A DNA stretch of 64,000 nt from Agelaius tricolor (Eukaryota; Chordata; Aves; Passeriformes; Icteridae), in contig JALJCS010000002.1 of assembly GCA_023055355.1 (NCBI GenBank), positions 7,340,001-7,404,000 of the forward strand, in the 5' to 3' direction. Every line of letters begins with the position of its first letter. Within the stretch, counting starts at the first letter, position 1. The notes under the pieces are model-generated. The model worked only from the letters and a program-made list of their open reading frames with translations, had not been told where the DNA came from and made no database searches. This document shows positions 23,497 to 34,800 of the stretch, piece by piece. Both the position numbers and the translations under genes were made by a program.

Positions 23497-23545
23497 GGGG
23501 CGGGCGGCCGCCAATGGTGCGGCGGGGGCGGTGCGGGCGGTGCAG
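23497..23545 (+). promoter_or_regulatory. CCAAT box flanked by GC boxes
   Basis: GGGGCGGGCGG, then GCCGCCAATGG, then GGGGGCGG and GCGGGCGG, sit within 50 bp. This spacing is typical of an NF-Y/Sp1 TATA-less core promoter and suggests transcription starts somewhat downstream, roughly 23,550-23,700. That location is an inference. Confidence 0.55.
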
Positions 23546-23733
23546 GAACACCCGGGAGGTGACAGCGACGCACCGCCCTCCCGGCGGCGAGCGGGCGCCG
23601 GCGAATATGGCAGAGGAGCGGCGCTGAGCCCGCGCCGCCGCCCGGGGAAGGGTGGTCGCCCCAGCGCGCCCCGCGTCCGCCGAAGGGAGCGCAGCGCCGG
23701 CGCCGCCGCGGGGCTCTATGTGATGGTGGGGGC

Positions 23734-23856
23734 ATGGCGGGGCAGCCGGCGGCCGCGGCGCTGCTGAGGCGGGGGGCGGCTGGTCCCGGCCCCGGCGGCG
23801 GCAGCAGCAGCAGCAGCAGCGGTATCGAGCGGGGGCTGCCTCCCTCTCCCCGCTGA
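23734..23856 (+). promoter_or_regulatory. Upstream ORF (40 codons) in GFOD1 leader
   Basis: ATG at 23,734 in a good context (G at -3, G at +4) opens a 40-codon frame ending TGA at 23,854-23,856, 50 bp before the GFOD1 ATG. It is in a different frame from GFOD1. The predicted peptide begins [14 protein letters not shown], has a GGG followed by six serines from (AGC)6 at 23,803-23,820, and ends LPPSPR. Three other upstream ATGs are present at 23,607 (7 codons including stop), 23,718 (ATG directly followed by TGA) and 23,723 (15 codons including stop). If transcription starts before 23,607 all would be in the 5' UTR and could lower GFOD1 translation. Confidence 0.45.
23794..23820 (+). repeat. 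(GGC)3(AGC)6 triplet repeat in leader
   Basis: Three GGC triplets followed by six AGC triplets, 87-113 bp upstream of the start codon. It is a short trinucleotide repeat of the kind that varies in length between individuals. In the uORF frame it reads as Gly3-Ser6. Confidence 0.9.
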
Positions 23857-23906
23857 GAGAAGGAGGGAGCGCCTCGCCTCGCCGTGCCAGCCGCCTCGCC
23901 GCCGCC

Positions 23907-24159
23907 ATGCTGCCCGGGGTGGGGGTGTTCGGCACCGGGCTGACGGCGCGGGTGATCGTGCCGCTGCTGAAGGCGGAGGGCTTCGCCGTGAAAGCGCTGT
24001 GGGGCCGCACGCCCGAGGAGGCGGAGGAGCTGGCCAAGGAGATGAGCGTCCCCTTTTACACCAGCCGCATCGACGAGGTGTTGCTGCACCAGGACGTCGA
24101 CCTGGTCTGCGTCAACCTGCCGCCGCCGCTCACCCGGCAGGTCGCCGTCAAGACTCTGG
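23907..24159 (+). CDS. GFOD1: GFOD1 first coding exon (residues 1-84 plus one base)
   Basis: Start of glucose-fructose oxidoreductase domain-containing protein 1, a Gfo/Idh/MocA-family putative NAD(P)-dependent oxidoreductase whose substrate is not established. The frame begins [22 protein letters not shown] (residues 4-9) fits the GxGxxG dinucleotide-binding loop of a Rossmann fold. [36 protein letters not shown] and [15 protein letters not shown] match the vertebrate GFOD1 N-terminus as I know it. The ATG lies in GCCGCCATGC, a strong initiation context. The exon ends TCTGG followed by GTGAGT, splitting the codon for Gly85 after its first base. The full protein is about 390 residues, so about three quarters, including the C-terminal catalytic-type domain, is encoded beyond the window. 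GFOD2 is the close paralogue, but this N-terminus fits GFOD1 better. Confidence 0.95.
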
Positions 24160-24165
24160 GTGAGT
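24160..24165 (+). other. GFOD1: 5' splice donor of GFOD1 intron 1
   Basis: GG followed by GTGAGT matches the vertebrate donor consensus. The open frame beyond it (to 24,230) departs from the GFOD1 protein immediately ([11 protein letters not shown]), which supports splicing here. Confidence 0.93.
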
Positions 24166-25784
24166 GCGGGCGGCCGGGGGGCGACCCCGCCTCGGGCTCG
24201 GGCTCGGGATTCGCGCTCGCCTCGGGCTGAATGGAATTGAACCTCCCCCCTCAGCGCGGAGTTTTGCCTTCGCTTTACTCTTCAGCCCTCCTCCCCATGC
24301 CCCGTGTCTCCGGAGAGGGGCTGGCCGAGCCGCGGGTGCAGGCCTAGGACCGGCGGGGCGCGGGGGATGCCGCTGCGGCAGCCCGGTGTGACATCCCGTA
24401 TCCCGGTCCTCGCCGGCGAGGTCCCTGGGCACCGGGGACCCGCCCCTCCGCGATGCTCGGGCAAGCCTATGCAGGGCCGGGCCTGAAACCTGAGGGTGCG
24501 GGAGGAGGGAGCAGGTGTCACCCGTGTCGCGGTAAAAAAGAGAAAGTCGCGGTAAAAGGGAGGAAATAACCATCCCGCCCGCCGGTTCCCATCGGCGCCT
24601 GGCCCGGGAGCGGGGATCCGGGATCCGAGCATCCTGCCCGCGCTGCTCGGGGGGCGCGGGTGTCCGCGCTGTCCCCGGGACCCAGCTGCGAGCCAGAGGA
24701 GGCAGGAAGCGGTGACAGCAGAGGAAGCGCTTAGCGAAGCTCACGTACAAAGGGAAGGAGGGACTGAAAAAGTAGGCATGCACTGTGATGAGCTGCTCTG
24801 GTTTCAGGCGTGCGAAAGCGGGCCGCATCTCGCTTTCTCCTGTGTGAGCGCAAGTCTGGGCTTTACTCTGTCAGCTTCGGGATCTCTGATCCTCGGACAC
24901 TGGCTTTCCCATGGATTTAAGTGGAAGCACCCTCTGCAGTAAAGGAATTTTACTTTGTCCCCTCAAATATAGGTGACAAAAGGTGAAAATGAGAGGAAAA
25001 AGCTCAGAGGTATCGTTGCAGAGAGCATGGAGGTTTATGAGCTAGGGTGATTGCTATCACTCTCAGCCTCATCAATGTGTGTGGTGTGTTGTAGTGTTAA
25101 ATTGCTACTAGCATACTCATTAGAATTAGTCACCATTCAAATGCTGCTAATATTGCAGCCAGCTAGTGTTTTCAACATTTGAAATTACGCAATTAAGGAA
25201 ATTAAGTCAGTACCTAAAGAAAAAATCCTGCCTCAAGTACAGCGTAGGCATTTGTCTGGAATCTTTGCTCCGTGTTACTTTCTGTACTTGGAAATGCTTG
25301 TTCTTTAAGTCAGAACATTTGCTTTTATTTTATAATACTCTTGACTTTTTCCTGAGGATGCTACACTTGCACCAGAAGCCTGACTTGCTTGCCAGAATGA
25401 TATGTGATTGAATTTGCAATGGAGAAGTACATATCCCACAAAACACATATAAAGGACAGTATAAAGTAACAAAGTTCCACGTTTGACACACATTAATTTG
25501 GAGACAATTGTGTCAGTTTTCCTGTGACACACTCTTCCTGCAGGTGTTGCTCATGGAAGTGTCCAGGCTTGCCTTGTGCTCTTAGAGGTAGAGTCCCATG
25601 AGATTTCAGGCAGACACAAGGCACCTGTTAGAAAAACAACATTTCTGAAATAATAAAGAGGCACAATTGGTATGCTTTCTCTCAGAGGGCCGGTCACATA
25701 CCTAGCATAATAAAGGAATAATGCTTTGTCCTTATCTGAATATTTCCAGATTGAAGAAGAAAAATAAGTCTTTTCTCAAGCATG

Positions 25785-25878
25785 AGTTGAATTTATGAAT
25801 GAATTCAATGAATTGATGAATTGATCAATTTTATATATAAAATTGATGAATTTATCAATTTTATTTATATTCTATGAA
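25785..25878. repeat. AT-rich repeat of GAATTGAT type with 24-bp perfect palindrome
   Basis: The segment repeats GAATT/GAATTGAT words several times (near 25,787, 25,796, 25,800, 25,810, 25,817, 25,847, 25,874). Positions 25,824-25,847 equal their own reverse complement exactly (ATCAATTTTATA then TATAAAATTGAT). It could extrude as a cruciform or reflect slippage. Confidence 0.9.
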
Positions 25879-28800
25879 TTGATGTAGCTGAGATGTTAAT
25901 AGTACCTTGCTGATGCAATCTGCTGGCAACAGACCAGGGCAGGAAAAAAGGTGTTTTCTCCCTGTTTATTAGAACATCACCATTCTTGGTTCCCTTTCAC
26001 CTCTAGTTAAAGGGGTTCCTCCCTTTCCCCAACAGGCATTATTTGTATGTTGTAGGGGTAATAAAGTTTCTGTAAAAATGCATGGAATGGTCATTAAACA
26101 GGAACTAAACAGGTTACAGGATGATAATGTGCAACATCTGATAATTTTTTTAATAGTGTTTTACTTAAAAAGATTATTACAGAAATATGTCTTGGACTAC
26201 AAGTAACTCCTCTCACAGTTTTCTCAGAGGTAAATTTTCTTAATTTTTTTTAAATACTGACATTGGATCTATAACAATGAAAGTTCTTGTATGTTCTTAT
26301 AGGTGTGAACAGGGAGCCAGAGCAGCAGCTCCCAAACTGCTGAGAGGAATATCTCTCTGCTGGCAGCTCTGTCTCCTGGTTCTGCTTGCCCTTCATGGCT
26401 TGGGAACTGCTGTGCCCTGGAGTGATTATTTTGCTTTAATCAATGGATTTTCTGGTTTGTGGGAGAGACTGCAATTAAATGGGAGGTTCAGAAATCTCTG
26501 GTAAACAGGGGCAGTGTTGTATAGACTGAGGAAAGCAAACGATGGAAAAACATTCCTTACTCTTGAAATTTCACACAAAAAATATTATGTAGCAGCTAGT
26601 GATAGGAATAGATGGGGATACCAGAGGCTTTGCAGATGGAGATTTCAGGAGGTCTAAACATGATGTCCTGCATTGCAGTAGAAGAGGTTGAGAAGTCATG
26701 AGTGGCTTTTTAATAACATGCATATCTGGCTTCTCTATTACAGAATGAATGTCTGGCCTGGGAAGAGACAAGGACCAACTTTTCTTTGCTACCCATATTT
26801 TATTTTAAATGGTCTTATTTCCCAAAGCTGTGTTCTCATTCAGTGAAGTTTCATTATTAAAAAGTGAAAGCCCAAGCAAGCAGTTGGTGGTGTTTCCATC
26901 ACCCATCTAGAGCTGAGTTTACTCTGTGAATTTGCAGCACATTAAGTCCTAGCCTATTCCTGATGCAGACTCCAGAGGTGAAGGTGGGGTGAAACAGGTG
27001 TCCCCACAGCTGTGTTTAACTCTGGCCACTCAGCAGGAAGGACTCAGTTGTTTTGTTTTCACTGATGAACCTGACATGAAGATGTGTTGCTGCTTGAAAT
27101 GTGTTTTTGGCACAGTGGCCCAACAACTTCTGTTCAAACAGAAACGTATGAATACATGCCCCAGCTGAGGAAGTCCCTAAAAGCTGGCTTCCTGGCAGCT
27201 GTTGAGGGGAGAAAATGGGAGAAATAAAGCTTCAAACTAGCCCTGTTAGCTTTTCCTCTAAACCTCTGCTGCCCATCTGTATTGGAAACAGGCTCCTGAG
27301 CTGCATCTGACTCTTATGGTAGTTTTTTAGGAGTAGGATCAGTGTTGGGCAAGTCTTTGGAATCAACTGAGAAATAAAGAGAGAATTGGAAACCAGGCTG
27401 GTTTGAAAGGTGACCAAAAGCTCAAATAAAACCCATGGTGTTTTATGTGAAATACACTGATGACCTTTGTCAGTTCTGGACAAAAGGAATCAAATTCCTT
27501 GTTTGCTTCTACAAAATGGGCCTGATTGACCCTTTCCCTTTCTTGCCTCTCATCTGTCCTGCTCACTTAGGAGCTCTTTTTATTATTGCTTTATATTTGC
27601 TCCTTGGAGCATTATAAAAAACTGATGTCCTGACTGACTTGCTGCTTGGTGGTGAAGAAAGATCAGTGGGTGAATATTAAGGTAAGCATTGAGAATAACG
27701 CTGCTGTTGAATAGGGGTGGTTCCTTTCTCACTGAATTGAAACATTCAGTGTGTTTGCTAGAATTGTCCTCTTTTCCCCTCCCTTCAGTAGTACAGTTGT
27801 ATCCCAAGCCTGATCAGGCAGGGGAGAGGTGTTTGCATAGAGGAATGAAATGTGTCACCTATTGAGTGCCTATTTGTGCCCAGCATCAGAAGAGCTGCTA
27901 GTACAGACAGTATGATATGAGCCTCCACCTAGTTCAAAACTGTCAGCACATGACTTTTCCCAGGGTAATCCCTCCTCAGTCAATTAGATATGACATTCTT
28001 CAGATCCTGACTGAAACACTTGCTTTGTGAGACTGAGTAGCTGCCACATCAGGTGATTTACTATATGTGGTTCTGAGAAGACCTTGGTGACATTTCATCT
28101 TGAAGGCACAGATGTTTCTATGTGCCTGATCCTCTTGGTGTATGCCTCAACTCAGCTTGGATAAAGAGAACTTACTCCTGAGCTCCACATGCAGTGTTTC
28201 TGGGGAGCAAATGTTTTGCTTTTGAGAAGACTCAAGTACCAGATGTTTAGCATATCTCTGGAGATGTTATCCTTGATTCTATTTACAGTTGTTTTGCTTA
28301 CTCTTTCATCCCAAGTTAAGGACAGGAACACTGAGCCATGTGTTGAGTATTTACTGCATGTGTTTGCAGCCATGTCTATGCAGTATTAGTTTTTAAAATG
28401 TTTATGTTGTAGTAATGCAGGGTAGGAGTCCATTCTGCCTGGGGACTACACAGAGTATGATTTTCCCAGCCCTCCAGAAGCTGCTCCTCTTAAGGAGCAC
28501 TTAGAGTTTTTTGCTGATTGGTAGTTCTTCTATACTTGATCGTGGTTATGAGGGAGCATCTTTATTTAGAGAGGAACATAAATAGTACTGCTCAGATCCT
28601 TACCTTCCCACCACTTCACAGGAAGCACTGGCACCACACAGGCGTGCAGTATAGGCCTGCTGTCCAAAATGTGTGTGTGAGAACTCCTTGTTAAAGCACT
28701 GACAATATTATTGCTGCATCTATCTCTGAGGTATCAAGCTGCAATGAAGTAGTTTACAGATCTGATGCAATCTCTAATGAATTTCTACACTCCTCTGCAC

Positions 28801-31800
28801 CCATGCAAATCAGGCAGAAGTTATGGTTGTAGCAGTGGATAAACTCAGTCCAGAGTTTATAAAGCATTAGGATTCTTGGGGAAGAGATGCCCTATTAAGG
28901 GAAAACATTATCATGACTATTTATTATTAATAGCAATGTAATTTCTGTCCCGTAATATTGAGTTTAAATTTGACCTAACAGCAGTGACTTTCAGCAGAAC
29001 AGCTCCTTTCAGCTCCTGTGCTTGGAAGGCAGATGACTTTGCGGCATATTAAATGTGAATTATGGTCATCTTAGTGCAAAAGAAGTCAGATGAAGTGCTG
29101 TCTATGTTTAATCAGCAGAGCCAGCAAAGGCCGTGATGCCTTTTTTTTACATTTATTGTAAAGGCAGTCCAAAGAGCCTGCTGGCAGTCGGCTGGATGTC
29201 ATCTTTCTACTCAAGTGAGGAAGGTATACCACAGAAAATGGCATCTAACTCTTCCATTGACCTTTTCCTCTCAGTACAGCAGACCTTTAATGCCAATATT
29301 ATTCTTGTAAAATTCCTTCAGCGATATTCGGCCTCTGAGACCGCTGAGGTAAAAAGATCAGTGTTAAGGTTTAAAAACAAAACTAATAAAAATAATAATA
29401 AAAAAACAGAAAACCCCCCACCTCTTGTTTCCTTCATGACCTTCAAATCAAAGGTGTGTTTTCATTTTTTTCCCAATTGCTCTCTTCTGTGTGAAAGTAG
29501 CCACCAGTTCTATTATTACCCTGGTAGGTGGGTTGGGAGCCCAGAATGGACCAGACTTGGAATAGTGGGGCACTGAGCTCATGCTGTGATGACACATTCA
29601 AATTTGCCTAGCCTAAAAACCAACCAGTTGTGATGGAAGAGGTTGTTTAAAACAGTGCTAGATGTGAAGATCCTATTGTGATCCTGTGTCCAGTCAGGTC
29701 AGTGTGTCTTGCTGCATTTTTTCCCTGTTTAAACAGAGTGCTTGGCCCTGGGGATCCCAGGATGCTGTTTCCAGACCAGTGTGGGCAACTGAAGTGGGTT
29801 GGGCTGAATCTCCTCAGCTTGCCTGCAGGTGTAGTCTTGTCCCATTCAGCTGGAGGAGGGCAGATGTGAAAAGCAGCATCTCTCAAACCTGTAGGTAGGT
29901 TACTGTCTGCTGTCAGATTTCACTGTGCACCGTAGGTGACTTGGTTGAAACAAATGGCAGCCAAGCCCTCAGCAGCCCCACTTCTCCCTGTGATTTAAAT
30001 GGCAAAATGTGCCAGAGCACAGACACTCTTCTTCCATCTGCTTGACTGCTGGGGGCTTGGACCTTTGGCATGGTGAATGAAGAAATGAGAGCAATGCTGA
30101 CCTCTGCCTGTGTTTGATTTGATCTGTCATGCTTTGTTAGGCAGAGCCCATAGCAGGGGTGATACTTGGAAGAGAAATCTTCCTTTTAATGCATGTGTCC
30201 GGGCTGCTGCTGTCTGTTTTTCTTTTTTTTGGTAAATCTTTATGTAGGCAAGTCCTTATGACCTTTATCATTTCAGTGTGCTTTGAAGACTATTGTGCTA
30301 CTCTGCTCTTACATTGTGTTAGCAATGCTGGTAAATGCAACTTTTTTTTTTTTCTTTACTGTCACTGGTGCTGGAAAAACTCATCTGTTCAAAGACTGGT
30401 ACACATCAGGCCTATGTCCAGCACAGGTCCTCCAGGGCACTCTTGGCAGTGCTAACAATGACAAACCAGCATTAGCAGCACAATAATATCTTGATTTGGT
30501 GTTACAAACAGGTAAGAGGTAAGTATCTCTGTGGGGTGTGGCTTCTAGCATGGCTGAGGAAGACTTGACTAGTGTGAGTTAGGTAAAAAAGGGCTGGAAG
30601 TAGTAAAACATCTCCCATGAATGAAGCAGGTGTTGGTGCTGAAGGTGTAGACTGCATGTCTAGCCTTGTGGCTGTGCTTGTGAGGATCTCTCTGTTTTTC
30701 ACTTGATGGCACAGTTTGTACAGTGAATGTCACGTAGACAATATCTTGTGCAGCTGTTTTTTTAAATTTTTGTTAAGTGGCACATCTGTGCTGTTGCACA
30801 AACAGAAATGTGCTGCATAGCTTGATGCTATGAGAAGATGTGAGAAGGTATTGATAAAAGGTTTATTTATACTGCTAGAGCTGCCCAGGCTAAATATTGT
30901 AATTATTTAAGTTGTAGAGTAAATTATTGCACGCAGCTAACATGGGAAACATCAGAAGACAGATTTTATTATTATTGTTGTTGTTGTTATTCTTTCTTGC
31001 ATTGCTTTCTGCCTTCCTTCTTGACAGAGAGTGGCCGCTGTGGTAGCCTGCTGTGGTACTGAGCTGTCTGATCCCTCTATCACTTTGTCTTCTTGCTTGG
31101 TTTTAGGGACTTGAGTTGCTGAGTGGTGAGTGCTGCAGGTAGATAAAAGGAAGGACTTGCAAGCTACTTCTGTTCCAGATTTTGAAAGAATATTAAATAA
31201 TAAATAAAGGAAGAATATGTAGGTAAATGCAGAGCAGGGAAAATATGTTGAACAAATAAAATGACTGGATTTTCAAGCTTCCCATAGTTGCCTCTTTTCT
31301 CTCTTTTGTTTGTTTTCTTTTTTTACTTAAAGCCCTCTCATGCCTGAGGTGACAGTTTTGCTGTATGCTCCAAACATGGATAGTTAAGCACAACCCCTGA
31401 TGGAGGCAGAGTAAAAGCTCTGCAAGATACTAAACATGTTGTTCTATCTGCTTTTGTTTGAAAACTAGGTAAATTGTGTTAGAGCATATTGCAGATTACT
31501 GTCCTTTTCTTCATATGTGCAGTAGATTTTGCCCATTGTGCTGTAGTGGTGGCAGAGCACCAGGAGTGAAAATGGAGTTAAATTTCCAGGATGGCCAAGA
31601 TGGGTGTTTTTCACAGGCCACTGCAGTGCAACAACCCCCTCCATTGTTAATATCTATTTGCCACAGCACTATTTCTAGTGGCTATGAATTGTTCTTGTTG
31701 CTTCAAACCACTGAAGCAGAAGCGCTTACCCTACTGCTTTTTGTTTATTTTCCATGTAACAAACTCTGAGCTCCTAAGATTGAGCTCAGTGACTTCATTT

Positions 31801-34800
31801 GCAAGGTCAGCATACATGCAGGTAACAAAACCACACTCCTTAAAAAAAATTATTTCAGGTCTTAAGTCTTGATTTAAACAAATTTATTTAAGTGGCTATA
31901 TAATTAAAGAGGGACAATCCCTTGTGTAGGTTTCCTAAACTGATTTAAGGCCTGGTCTGCACGTGGATTTTTGTACCAGTGTAATTTTGACTGCGAGGGG
32001 TATGATTTCTTTAATGCAGTAATTGCTGGGTGGTCATTAGAAGTCCAGCTAGTGTGACTTGGCATGAGCACTGTTCTGCCAGCACAGTGGCACCTGTCTG
32101 TGGTACAGGTTACTCCTGCTCCTGTGCAGTGGTCAGCTGCACACATCTTTTGAGTGTTCAGCTGGCACTGGTGTATCTGTGTTACAGGTATGGTCCAGCT
32201 CTAGGTGTGTGGGTATAACTGTGCTCCTCATAAAAATGGGTCATGGGCAGGGTGAGGAATTCAGTTCAGCTTTTGGGTCACAGTGAGTTTGGAGAACAAA
32301 AGTCTCCAAAAGGTCTCCAAACTTCTGTGCTTGTTCAGGAGCTGGCTATGCTGAAAATGTGGTGAAGAGCAGAGGAGGCTGAACCTTGCTGCCCTGCACA
32401 GCTGGCTGTGACCACCCATGTCAGACAAGGCTCATCCACCTGGCAAGTGTAAGTGTAATTGTCCTTGGGTGCTGTGGGTGCCTGGAATAGCTGCACTTCC
32501 AGATGGTGGAACTGGCATCCAAGATATCATAAACACCAGATCTTATTTATACACAGGTTTGACTCACAGAGTAACAGGAGTTATAGGGAATTGTGGAGGC
32601 TGAGAGTTTATCCCCTTTCTCCTTTGGAAATAGACTGTAGCATGCTTTGTTTTAGCATAGCCAGGGCTAATGATAAAAGTTTGGTTTTTATCAGGCCTAA
32701 CTCCTGGATATGAACATGGTGAAGAGCACAGAAAATGAGAATATGGTGTGAGCAACTTGCTTGGTAGTAATGTAAGAGTAAACATAGTGATTTAACACTG
32801 GGAGTAAAATTGCTTCTGTCATTTGCTACTGTGCTAGTTTATCTCAGGGTGAAAACTGGTGCCTTCAATTCCATCACAGCAGCAGTCACAGCTTTAGTGA
32901 AGCAGATGGAAGTGAAAAAAAAGGCAGCACCTTTGTTTTGCATTCTGATGTTTCCATGGCTTTTATCAGCAATAAAGACCCTTGTTTTGGCACTTCCTTG
33001 CAGTGAATGTTTGGCTGTCTTCAGCTATTCCAACTGGCAATTTTTTGCCAGGAAATGCCCAGAAGGGAGGGCATGGTTGAATTAAATACTGTTTCTAGGG
33101 TACTGGGCTTCACATGGCTAATGAGAAGCTTTAATATAGAGAGCTTTTCAAAATCCAAATGGAGTCAAGCAAAGAGAGAGAACTATAAAACAGTAATTAC
33201 CCTTGCTGTGCTGGAGTGATGTTGCTTAAAAATGTGAAACCAAGGGCTGGGCTCAGTACTCCAAATTCTTTCTCGTGGTGTCTGTACATATAGTTTCACA
33301 TATGTATAAAAATCTAAAAAAACCTGTTAAAGTGAAAAATATATATATTAAAAATTCCTGGAAGTCCCTCCCCTTCCTTCACTTCCTCAGCCCATAAAAG
33401 ACAATGCAACTGTTAGTGTTTCATGTGGGGATAGGAAAGGGGAAAGAAAATAGCTGGGAGAACATCTGAAACAATTGCAGCTAAGCTTGTGTGCATCAAA
33501 ATAAATTCCAGAAATGTGCCTGAAAGTTGTATGTAAAACCTGTGATTCTGATCGTGCTTGCTCCACTGTAAATGTAATTAAAGCTCTACTGGATCAAAGG
33601 AAATAGTTGAAATTTATGATGACATTATTGAGAGCACATTGTGGCCCAAAAGAAAAACCAAGTGTGCCTCAGGGAGAGGGGCCTCGCCTTGCAGATCTGT
33701 GTCCTCTCAGCAAAGACATCTCTGTCAATTTAGGAAATGATTGGTGGGAGTCTTGGGACACAGTTCTGCAAACCTTTGATTACAAGTAGTCTTCTTGAAG
33801 ATAAAAATCACTGATTCCTTCTAGAGAATATTTGTAAGGCACAGTAATTTATGTAGGTAGGAATTTGCTTGCAAACAGCTTTTGTACCAGTTTATCAAAA
33901 AAATCTGAAGATATAGCTACATCTCTGCAGTTCTATAACTCTATGTAGTTGTGTTTCTATAGCATATTATGGCAGCATGTCTGCAGAAATGAAAAATAAG
34001 ATGGAAAATATGTGGAGCAGAGGTGCATAAATACCTTAGCCATAGCCTACAAAAATCTATCACTAGATTAGTGTGACAGAGCCTGCAGAACTCTTTTGTG
34101 ACTTGCTGCTTGCCTTGAAGGAACTTGACAGTTTAGTGCTGGGAAGGATGCTTTGTGGTTAAACAGTATGAGATGCTTTGATAAAGACTTTCTTCTCAGG
34201 CAGAGTGCTAAGCAACACTCCCTGAGACTAGTTTGTGGATACAGTGTTATCCGAATGCATGAGAGGGTGTCCTGAATTTTAAATTCATGTTACTGAAGAA
34301 TTCTGTTTAAAAATCTGTGTCATGAGATGCTTGTTTTGTAGGGGTGACATCTTTGCTAAACTAGCCAAAGTATGTGTGGACATGGCCTGTGACTATTGGT
34401 GTAGCTTGGGAGAACCATGGACCTGAAATGTAATTCTGAATATACTTTTTACTCTGCCACGTAGCCATTAGGAAAAAATACTTTGATGCACTGTGTGCCT
34501 GAAATGAGGAAATTCACAAGCCATCTTGCTTCTGTCTCATGAATGCTGTTCTGTTTGCTTGTGAGAGTTGATGCTGCCTAGCAGACTTATTTATGCCTTT
34601 GATTATAGTGCTGTCTCTCAGCTTGTCATACGAATTTAATTGTGATGGTACTGTGGTTGTTGTTGTTTGAAATTACAGACTTGTTCATGTAGGCGAAGGT
34701 GATCCTTCTCAAGGCCTGATGATGTATATGCTGAGACCACACCTGCTTCCACCTGTGTGCAGAGGGACCTGACCCTTTACATGTCAGGTGGGGATAAAAC

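Larger units (their letters stand above)
23220..24680 (+). promoter_or_regulatory. GFOD1: CpG island and probable GFOD1 promoter
   Basis: Within a generally AT-leaning window this block is strongly GC- and CpG-rich. It brackets the first coding exon, as expected for a vertebrate housekeeping-type promoter. No TATA box is seen at a sensible place. A CCAAT box (23,511-23,515) and several GC boxes (GGGGCGGGCGG near 23,498; GCGGGGGCGGTGC near 23,521) lie about 400 bp upstream of the start codon. AATATGGC at 23,604-23,611 resembles a YY1 site. The transcription start is not determined. The edges are by eye. Confidence 0.85.

Noticed and set aside
22965..23627. 220-codon plus-strand open frame upstream of GFOD1
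   Set aside because: GC-driven open frame, out of frame with GFOD1, starting before the likely promoter elements; no recognisable motif.
22952..24037. 361-codon minus-strand open frame over the CpG island (also 287 and 226 codons nearby)
   Set aside because: Stop codons are rare in GC-rich DNA, the translation is Arg/Pro/Ala low-complexity, and it opposes the certain GFOD1 exon.
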